DNA of 64,000 nt. Source: Tribonema minus (taxonomy: Eukaryota; Sar; Xanthophyceae; Tribonematales; Tribonemataceae). Under the pieces are notes generated by a model. That model was not told where the DNA came from and did no database searches. It saw nothing but the letters and a program-made list of their open reading frames with translations. The translations under genes and the position numbers were made by a program. Within the stretch, counting starts at the first letter, position 1. Every line of letters begins with the position of its first letter. The DNA lies in contig JAFCMP010000542.1 of NCBI GenBank assembly GCA_017506865.1, positions 496,001 through 560,000 of the forward strand. Direction: 5' to 3'. This document shows positions 35,481 through 44,800 of this stretch, piece by piece.

Positions 35481-36970
35481 ACAAGGCTGAGGCAAAGGGT
35501 GAGTGGGAATATTTTGATATTTGCAGAGAGCGAGTGGTAAACATTTGCAGCGCTGCATGCACTAGCGACTTAGGTCACGGTGCTGCGTGCTGTCGTTGAC
35601 ACCTTGTCATCATGACGTTCGTGCACAAGCGCTGCACATGAAAGTCTAGCGTGGCAAGAGTAACGACCGAAGATTTGGGATGAATGAGCCAGTCGCCATG
35701 CGGCTGTAGTGTGCTGTAGTGATGTAGCTGCATGACAAGCAAATGCCACATCCTTCGCATCTTACGGATACCAGTGCTTCCAAATAGCCATAGTTGTGCG
35801 CTACTGACCACGCATGCTTGCGCATGCAATCTGGAACAGCTAAAGCCAACAGCAGCACAGTGAAAGCATGACGACGACCAAGGCCATGGGTACGCATCGA
35901 ATTCAGCAAGGAAACACTAGTTGCGCAATTGCATATGTCCGGTACTGCGTCCACATGCGATTGTGCGGCTCAACACGTACAGTCAAGAGGCGTGGTAGTG
36001 ACCCCCCAGGCTACACATGGATGTCGAGGCGTCATCAAAGCGCATGGCAGCGCAGCTGAGCGAGCTGGAGCGACTTGCCATTGCATTGGACGGGGTCGTG
36101 TGCTGGCAATGCAGATCAACTACGTACAACTTGCTGCTGCCGCCGGCGTTGCAGTGCCAACAGTGCTGCTACCTTTACTGGCAGAATACATTACCGTGCT
36201 ATTGCTGCTGCTGTCTAAACAATGCAATGCAGGTGTCGCCGCCGGTGACCTGCCCACTCCTGAAAGTGTCAGAATCTGAAGCTGCTGCTGCTGTAGTGTA
36301 GCGGCCGCAGACTCTCGGAGCACACCAGCACGCAGGCAGCAGTACTACTAGTAGCACTGCAGCAGCAGCAGGCCCGCCCTTGCCAGTGCCACCAGCCGAT
36401 GTCAGCACACCAGATGCTGAGGTATCAATCGCTTGCGACTCAACAGCAGCAGCAATGATTGCTGCGACAGCAGCAGCAACAACAAACACTAAGTGACGGT
36501 CCCGCATCAAGCAGTCTCAGACTTGTAGTGGCTGTAGTGCCGGATGCACTGCCAGTGGCCAGTGGCTGTGTTGGTTGTGCAGCCATGTGCACTCAGACTG
36601 ATTGTGCTGTCATTCTCGAGCCTACAAGCGATCAGCGAGGACAGCGTGACTGGTCTTGAAGGAAAGAAAGCCTCCATGTAAATATATCTGCCTAATAGTA
36701 TTTATGTACTGACTATTATGTGCCCCTCCCAACGGCCGTGACCCCATTCAACGAAATCAAAATTGGGGGTGCATGAGATTAGGCCGTCAGTTGCCATTGA
36801 GCCTGAGGTTGCGGACAGGCAATACATTGTTGACAATGCATTGTGACGTCCTTGAGTCCGTGGTACATTACAAAGTTTAAGGTGAGGATTGGGGCTAGTC
36901 TAAGGGTAACAGTTACTGTTAAGGGTTCAACGAAGTTCACAGCAACTGTTTGAAGAGATCATCATTATGG
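35481..36970. other. Intergenic stretch with CAG tracts, nothing recognised
   Basis: Triplet-rich around 36270-36490. Short frames on both strands show no domain. Confidence 0.4.
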
Positions 36971-37236
36971 AGTGCAGTGCATGCAGGCACATCTAAAGTG
37001 GCCAAGGACGACACAGCTGTGCCTAACATGCTGGTCAAGCGAACTGGTGACTCGAGAGCTGGTATGCACCGCCACACACCAGCAGTTAATTTATACAACT
37101 GTCTTGAAAGCTGCATGTTGCACATTGGCTCAAGCTGAGCATCTGCGCGCTGCTCCCGCTGCCAGTCACCAGGCGTCATGGCGCCCAGTTGGGGGTGCTT
37201 AGCGAAGCACTCCCAGGCACCCGCCTCAGCGTCTGC
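36971..37236 (-). repeat. Dispersed repeat copy 2, probable gypsy-type pol scrap
   Basis: Pairs with 1-280. The minus-strand frame 37278-36937 (113 codons) is open through the shared part, including CFAKHPQLGAMTPGDWQRE. The resemblance to the region before the integrase in Ty3/gypsy polyproteins is an inference from a short motif. No LTR, integrase or RT was found next to it. Confidence 0.4.
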
Positions 37237-37517
37237 TATCGCTGAGATGAAGGTGCTTGTCATGGATACACAAGACACTGTGCTCGTACTCTCTCTGGCA
37301 GCGGCTTGCGCCCAGATGGTGCAGGAGGTGGTGACACACAGACGACCTGGTTGCAGCTGTCAGATCAGTCGCGCATGCGGAGGTATGAAGTCCTGAAAAC
37401 TCACGTACTCGCAAAGGATGTTCTCTGGAACAAAGATTAGATCTGTAGCTCGTCGCCAGCAAGAAGATACTCGTGAAAGACGCGGTATATTTGGCAAATT
37501 CCATAAGAGAACGTATA

Positions 37518-37600
37518 GGCACCTTTCCGGAGTGGTCTAACGGGCTGGTCTCGAAAACCAGTGTGCTACGCACGCGTGTGTTCGAATCACACAGGTGTCG
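37518..37600 (+). tRNA. tRNA-Ser(CGA)
   Basis: It folds as a class II tRNA. The acceptor stem GGCACCT/AGGTGTC has one G-U pair, with discriminator G. The D-arm CCG...CGG has the GAGTGGTCTAA loop typical of Ser/Leu tRNAs. The anticodon stem CTGGT/ACCAG has loop CTCGAAA, giving anticodon CGA (codon UCG). The long variable arm is GTGC-TAC-GCAC, and the T-arm GTGTG/CACAC encloses TTCGAAT. There is no intron and no encoded CCA. Confidence 0.93.
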
Positions 37601-37605
37601 ATTGA

Positions 37606-37611
37606 TTTTTT
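37606..37611 (+). terminator. RNA polymerase III T-run
   Basis: Six T residues, starting six bases after the tRNA-Ser end, followed by C and five more T; this is a standard Pol III stop. Confidence 0.7.
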
Positions 37612-38862
37612 CTTTTTGCTACAAAGGTTTTACCCCACTTGTTGAGAGATGCTCATCCATTCACACCCAGCACTCTTGGCAGCATAAATGTCAGTATGCG
37701 TCGAAGTACCGCATGAGCGATCTTGGTGCCTAAACATGGCAGAGCCTGTGCTGGAGACTCTCGACTTGCTAGGCAGTGGTGGCATCAGTGACTTGAGGGT
37801 TGGTGGACAGAAATAGTCGGTTCTGCAGGGATGTGTGCTGATGTGGAGAAATCACCTCCTGTACATGCAGCACACTCATACACGTACTGCATACATTGTG
37901 ATCGTGCCATACTTGATGTAGTTGCACTCAGCATCTATAGTAGATACTTTACCCCTGTTGGTACACTGTAAACAAATACTATTGTCAAATAGACACCTTT
38001 GAATGGATATTTTGGTGGTGCATACATCTTTTTTCTTTTTTCAACATTTCAAAGTCTCGTTCAGAGTGCACACGAGCTCACAAGGACAATGGCAACTGTG
38101 CTACATTACCTAAATCAACTTGTTCCCTTGTGCCTTGTGTGACTTTTGAAGAGCGTCAATTGATGCGCATGGTCGAATCTCTTGAGTGGGTCAATGCGCA
38201 TTGGCACTCATTTTGAAAGGGTCATTGTCGAATGGCATCAATCACCCCCCATCCGCCTCCACCTGTCCACTCCCTTGGGACCCCCATGTGTGCTTCAACC
38301 AAACATAAAGACTCTATGCCATGCGGAGTGGAGGCCGGAGAGGTGAGCGTACACGTGTGTGCACCAGTGCTAGTAGTACTTTTGCATTGAAAAAGCCTTG
38401 CGTACAGCCATTGTTAGCATGATGTTGCAAAAACACGTTCAGACAGTGGCATCTTTCAGATCAATTCATGTTGATCAACGTTGAAAGGGGCTGTAAATTT
38501 CAACTTAAAAGTGAAGCACAATTGAAGTGAACTAATATTCGGCAGCAGCCAATCAGATCACGAAAACGAGGTCACGCGAGTCTTGTGGTTACGCCATTGC
38601 AATGCACTGCATCACAGATCACGTACTGCAGAGGCATATGCCAAGAGCAGCTGCGATGCGCCACGACTATTAGTCACCAAGCTACTGCTGCTCGCCGGTG
38701 CGACACACTACACAGAGTGCTGCAAGTGTTGTTGCATTGGCCACGAAAGTTAAATTGACGACGTTCAGCGTTGCAATAATTAAGAACGCAATACATGGTG
38801 TGTTCAAAGAGCCCTCAGGTCCAGTCCGATGTTAGGTTTTTGCACATGGTCCCGCAAAGCCA
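37612..38862. other. Intergenic stretch, nothing recognised
   Basis: No domain-bearing frame, repeat family or RNA gene was seen. Confidence 0.4.
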
Positions 38863-38990
38863 AGCCCACCTTGATGCCCGCTACAAATAAAAGATCATTA
38901 GTATATTATGCGCCTCACGATTTGCACCTAGGTGCAAGCTGGCTGTACTTATGATCTTGTATTTATAGCAGCCCCAAGGTGGGCTTGATG
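38863..38990. repeat. Inverted repeat with ~38-bp arms
   Basis: The left arm (about 38863-38902) begins AAGCCCACCTTG and ends AAAAGATCAT. The right arm (about 38950-38985) is its near-perfect complement, ATGATCTTGTATTTATAGCA then CCCCAAGGTGGGCTT. The loop is about 47 bp. The right arm also resembles the 3' termini of the R2-like elements at 8944 and 24080 (CTTGTATTTATA then GGCCC or GCAGCCC). Confidence 0.6.
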
Positions 38991-39030
38991 CGTTGGATAA
39001 GATTGCAAAAAACTAAAATCGGACGGGCCC

Positions 39031-39555
39031 TTAGAGCCCTGCATTGCAGGCTTGTACTAGACTCATGGGGGGTAGACACAGCGGCACCCAGTCTGAGCCA
39101 CACCTATCGTAGCCGATGTCTCCATCTCTTGAGCGAAAACGCCGGAGGACCGCGGTTATGCCTCTAGTATACATTTGGGCCAGAGGCGCCCGGTCCTCGA
39201 TTCCTTGCCTAAGCACGCCGCTGACGTGCCTGGCCGAGGTTCTCTTTCTTGCGTGTTCAATCAAACGATCTACAGTGTGCCCTGATGCTATCCGCATCCC
39301 CATGTTCCAATATCCCCTGCTGCTGCCCAAAGCCGTATCCTCACCACACGCGACTCCGCAGCTCCTGCTCACAGTCAGAGCCAGCATCTCCCATCTCCTA
39401 GCTGCCTGATGCACCCTCGCCACCATCAGCGCCACCGCAAGCGCTGCCGCACCTCTCGGTGCTAACGAGCAGCTGGTATGTACAGAATGGGTACTCGGCG
39501 ATGTCGTACAGCGCCCAAAGGCTTCAGCCCAGATGTTTGTACAGGAGTACTTCAT
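39031..39555 (-). other. Unrecognised 174-codon open frame, possible 3' end of another non-LTR element
   Basis: An open minus-strand frame ending just before the element-like 3' terminal sequence at 38950-38990. The residues are basic (RKRTSARHV, VLRRFRSRDG) and I recognise no domain. Part of it (about 39370-39480) resembles the end of the 1,080-bp tandem unit nearby. It could be a C-terminal remnant of a retroelement protein or a chance frame. Confidence 0.25.
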
Positions 39556-39663
39556 TTACCTTTGCTTGAGAGGCGGACTACAGATACTCTATGCACGTGC
39601 AGGTACCATCATGTTGGATACGTCTCATGCTCCACGCATGCCTTCCCTCTGAAGCATTGGGAG

Positions 39664-41830
39664 TGTACTTTTATTATATTCCACTTGTGGCTGTGGAAAT
39701 GCCATGTTGTAGGTGTGTCGCCTTGTTCTCACTCTTGGATGTAGCATGCAAAGCTTGCACGCCACACCCCGCCCCCCACATCACCCCCAACAAAGCACCC
39801 GCAAGCGACTGTCCCCCACATACTAGCAGGGATACCAAACAAAGCTACAAGACTCTCCCCCCACAGACAGACCCGTCTTAGGGCCACCCAGCTCCACGCA
39901 GACTCCATCTCAAAGTTTTCATGCAGGCCAAGGTCACCATAATGGGCCCTGAACTGGAGATTGTGGCTATCTACGTGAACCCCGATATCATAAAGATAAG
40001 CAGAGGGAGTCACTGGGCGCCAGGCGCTGACGCTAGAAAGAAAGGCTATATAACTAAGCAAAGCATCGCCTCCTTGATGAGCGGGACGGTGGTTCACCGG
40101 GCCTCCCATATCACCCCCAACAAAGCATCCGCAAGCGACTGTCCCCCACACACTAGCAGGGATACCAAACAAAGCTGCAAGACTCTCCCCCCACAGACAG
40201 ACCCTTCTAAGGGCCACCCAGCTCCACGCAGACTCCATCTCAAAGTTTTCATGCAGGCCAAGGTCACCATGATGGGCCCTGAACTGGAGATTGTGGCTAT
40301 CTACGTGAACCCCGATATCATAGAGATAAGCAGAGGGAGTCACTGGGCGCCAGGCGCTGACGCTAGAGAGAAAGGCTATATAACTAAGTAAAGCATCGCC
40401 TCCTTGATGAGCGAGGTCACGGCTCACCGCAGGCTGCAAGCCTGACAAGATATTGCCATTTACCGCTGCGAGTAACTTGTGGTTGGTGCCGTGGCGTGCA
40501 GCCGACTCCGCTTGCTCTCCAAGCACGCCAAGCCGCTGCCTGTCCCTCCTCCGCACGCCAGCCAGGGCTTCCGAGACACCACCACACGTTTGAAGTTCTC
40601 TCGAAGGGGCTACGCACGCTGGCATCACCTGAGGGCCGCTGGTGCTAGCTCCTGCAAGCCCTGCAGCCCAGCCCACCCACCAAACCAGCCGCATTCGCTG
40701 CCACGTCTTTCGGCGTTAACGAGCTTGGGACGCTGTTTGTACTTGTACTTTTATTATATTCCACTTGTGGCTGTGGAAATGCCATGTTGTAGGTGTGTCG
40801 CCTTGTTCTCACTCTTGGATGTAGCATGCAAAGCTTGCACGCCACACCCCGCCCCCCACATCACCCCCAACAAAGCACCCGCAAGCGACTGTCCCCCACA
40901 TACTAGCAGGGATACCAAACAAAGCTACAAGACTCTCCCCCCACAGACAGACCCGTCTTAGGGCCACCCAGCTCCACGCAGATTCCATCTCAAAGTTTTC
41001 ATGCAGGCCAAGGTCACCATAATGGGCCCTGAACTGGAGATTGTGGCTATCTACGTGAACCCCGATATCATAAAGATAAGCAGAGGGAGTCACTGGGCGC
41101 CAGGCGCTGACGCTAGAAAGAAAGGCTATATAACTAAGCAAAGCATCGCCTCCTTGATGAGCGGGACGGTGGTTCACCGGGCCTCCCATATCACCCCCAA
41201 CAAAGCATCCGCAAGCGACTGTCCCCCACACACTAGCAGGGATACCAAAGAAAGCTGCAAGACTCTCCCCCCACAGACAGACCCTTCTAAGGGCCACCCA
41301 GCTCCACGCAGACTCCATCTCAAAGTTTTCATGCAGGCCAAGGTCACCATGATGGGCCCTGAACTGGAGATTGTGGCGATCTACGTGAACCCCGATATCA
41401 TAGAGATAAGCAGAGGGAGTCACTGGGCGCCAGGCGCTGACGCTAGAGAAAAAGGCTATATAACTAAGTAAAGCATCGCCTCCTTGATGAGCGAGGTCAC
41501 GGCTCACCGCAGGCTGCAAGCCTGACAAGATATTGCCATTTACCGCTGCGAGTAACTTGTGGTTGGTGCCGTGGCGTGCAGCCGACTCCGCTTGCTCTCC
41601 AAGCACGCCAAGCCGCTGCCTGTCCCTCCTCCGCACGCCAGCCAGGGCTTCCGAGACACCACCACATGTTTGAAGTTCTCTCGAAGGGGCTACGCACGCT
41701 GGCATCACCTGAGGGCCGCTGGTGCTAGCTCCTGCAAGCCCTGCAGCCCAGCCCACCCACCAAACCAGCCGCATTCGCTGCCACGCCTTTCGGCGTTAAC
41801 GAGCTTGGGACGCTGTTTGTACTTGTACTT
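39664..41830. repeat. Two-copy 1,080-bp tandem repeat with nested 330-bp repeats
   Basis: 39664-40743 and 40744-41823 are nearly identical (only scattered substitutions). Inside each unit a 330-bp segment occurs twice (starts about 39781 and 40111; 40861 and 41191). Both periods are multiples of three, so long frames stay open on both strands: minus 40694-39729 and 41774-40809 (321 codons each), plus 39921-40391 and 41001-41471 (156 codons). The plus frame repeats PELEIVAIYVNPDII, which faintly recalls the beta-strand core of APE-type endonucleases in LINEs. I cannot decide whether any frame is a gene. The array is flanked by TTGGGAGTGTAC (39656) and TTGGGGGAGTGTAC (41831). Confidence 0.8.
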
Positions 41831-41843
41831 GTTGGGGGAGTGT

Positions 41844-44800
41844 ACTTTTTATTAATTCTCGCTCAGGGCGCGAAAAAGCCCAGATGATTGGCATCTAGCT
41901 GTAAGGAATCTACATGTCGTATGACAGTCTGAAAGTGTCGCAACGACAACCACTCAAACGCCGCCGCCGCCAAATGGCATCTCGGGGTCCTCCCCTACGT
42001 CCTCCTCCATGTGCCCCCCCCCCCTGGATTCTGCCATGTGTGTCATGACACGGCCAGAGTACGCCATGTGGAGCGCTGCCGACAGTGCCGAGCGTAAGCG
42101 CGCCAGGGCGATGCCCTTGAGAGCTTTAGGGCGCGCTCCTCCGGGCACTGACATCCTGCTGGCATACTCCGTCGCCACAGCCTCCAGCAGCTTCCGCCCC
42201 TGCTCCCCGATGCTGCCAAATGACCCTATTGCCAATGTGGCAAGTTTGTAGCAATTCTGATCATAATGACCAGAATAGTGGGTAGTCTTGGCGGCCTCTT
42301 GGTCGCGGCAGCATCGCTCGGGGTCTGCTGCAGTCTTCGCCGCCCGCGACGCCACCTGTGCCTCGAAGCAGGTAACGTCCACCATGAGCGGTAGGTGGCG
42401 TGTCGGGTCGTCGTAGCCGGTCACCGGGAAGGCGTCGGCAGGCAGCACGATGTCCATCCTGCGACTCCCCGGCGGCCCGGCGGACCCCAGAAACGGCGTG
42501 TAGTCCTCGTCCACCAGTCCCGTTTTGAGGTATTGCCGCAGGAGGCGCTGCGTGGCCCTCTTGACGCTATTGTGGACAATGGTGTCGTGCGCCTTGACGC
42601 GTGGCGCTTGACACAGCCGTGCATGCAGGGTGCCGCCCGGCGACTTCCCGCACAGCTTGCAGCCTGCCGTCTGCTCCTCTACTCCGATGGCGCGTTTGAC
42701 GGCCAGCTGCCAGGATAGGCCATCGAACGAAGCCGTTGTGGAGTACATGGGCTCGTTGAGGAATGCCATGCCGATCGAGTGCATGTGGCGCTGCGACCGG
42801 AATCGAGCAAGTGCTTGCGTGCGTTGCGTGCCCTGCGGCAGCTGTTGCAGGTCCGCCTCCACCTTATCTGCAAGCTCGGTAGCGACGGCATCTGCAAGCG
42901 CACTCTGATTGGGGCGCTTCAGGCTACACTGCAACTGCAGAGCACTGGCGTCAAGTACGCAAGCAGCATCCGCACCAGTGCCACCACCTGCTGTCGGCCG
43001 CAGCGGCGGCTGCTGCGTAGGTGGTTGCTGCTGCAGTGGCGTTAGCGCTGGTGGCAGTATATGTTCCAGCTTGTCACCTGTTGCTGCACGTAGAGATGTG
43101 GCAGCTGTGGCGATCGTCCGCATGAGGGGCAGGCGCGCCACCTCTGCCGCTGCTGCGCCTTGTAGCATTGCTGGTGTGGAACGCGCAGCGCCTGCATTGA
43201 CGGCTGCCGCTGCTGCGTGCGCTGGTGCTGCAGCTGTGCCGCCTGCCGTTGCTGCTGCTGCCAGTGGTGTTGCTGCTGCCGCAGGTGTTGGTGCAGCACC
43301 TGCCGCATTGGCCGCTGCCACCGCCATTGCCGCTGTCGCAGCCGGCACGGTTGCGGCGCCGCCTGCCGACGCTGCTCCTGTTGCAGGTGCTGCAGCAGCC
43401 CTTAGGCTAGTAGGGCCTGTAGCAGCTGTATTGCCTATGCCCGCAGCCGCTGCTGTTGATGCTGCAGTTAGTGATGCCGCCGAGGCCACTTGAGGTGCAA
43501 CATGTGCTGCCGCTGCTGCAGCAGCCTCTGATGCTGGAGCAGCTGCTGCTGCCGCCGCTGCTGCTGCCGCCGCTGCTGCTGCCGCCGGAGTAGTTGCGCC
43601 GTGCGCCGCCGCTGCTGCTGCTGCCGCTGGTGCCGCCTGTGCTGCCGCCGCGGCCCCTGATCCAGCGGCAGCTGCGTCGTATGTTGCCGGAATGGCTGCG
43701 CCATAAGCGCGGCCAGCCGCTGATGCAGTTGCCGCTGCCGGAGCGGTCGCGCCTCCACTGGCAACCGCCGCTGCCGCTGTAACAGTTGCCGCTGCTGATG
43801 CTGCTGGTGCTGGTGCTGCTGCCGCTGCTGCCGGTGCCGCTTGTGTTGCCGCATCCTCAGCAGCGTTGTCTGCAGCCGCTTGAGGAGCCGCCTGCTGCAG
43901 CACCCCCGCCCATCCAGAGAGTGCTGGTTGCAGCGCTTGCAACGTGCCCGCCACATACGCAGCATCAGCGATGTCGCAGGCGCTGGTAATGCCAAGGCCG
44001 CCATGCCGTGTTGGGAGTCGCGCTTGCTGTAAGGCTGGGCCGTGCGCTGCCAGATGGAAGTGGGCCCCACTTTGCTCAAACTGGCGCCAGGTCTGGCCTG
44101 GTGGCTGCAGGCCCATTGAGTGCTCGAGCACCCACTGCGTGACCCGATCCCACTCCTTGGCGGCTGGCGCTGTCTGCGTAGTGGGAATGGTGCGCAGGCA
44201 GTACGTCATGCGAGGCACCACGCAGTAGCGCAGTAACCTGAACATAGCCCTCGGAGATGTCAGGCGCGCGCATCGCTCTGCAAATCGAGCCCCTGCCCCG
44301 CCTGCACCCGCTTCCCTGCGCAGCCATGCGTCCACAAAGCTGCTGTGGCCCACCGGCACCCCCAGCAGCACAGCTCCACGGTTCTGATTTTCATCCGTAT
44401 CCCCCACTAGCTGAACGCCCAGCTGCTGCAGCAGTTGCCGCTCGTGGTCTGTCACCACATGCCCCCTGCCAGGCAGCGCGCGTGACTTGGTGAGGTTTAG
44501 CTCCAGCCCCACCTCCGCAAAGTGTTGTTTGAGCTGCGCCACCGCCTGTATGTCATCCTGAGTCAGCGTGCAAGCGCCTGTTCGGACGTTGGCATCGTCC
44601 ATGTAGGCGCCCATCCGCCTCCGCGCGCGCTGCGCAGCCGCCGCCTCATTGAACCGTTTCAAGCACTGAGCAATGGCGCCGCAGAAGAGCATCGGTGCCG
44701 CGGGGTCCCCCTGCTTAAACCCGCGCTGAGACATGATGATGCGCGTGGAGCCGTCAACGTGCTGGAACAGCAGGCGTGGCCGAGTGCGAACGTATGTGCC

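Noticed and set aside
42909-43493. 194-codon plus frame rich in alanine
   Set aside because: Antisense of the Ala-rich linker of the retroelement protein; GCN repeats keep several frames open.
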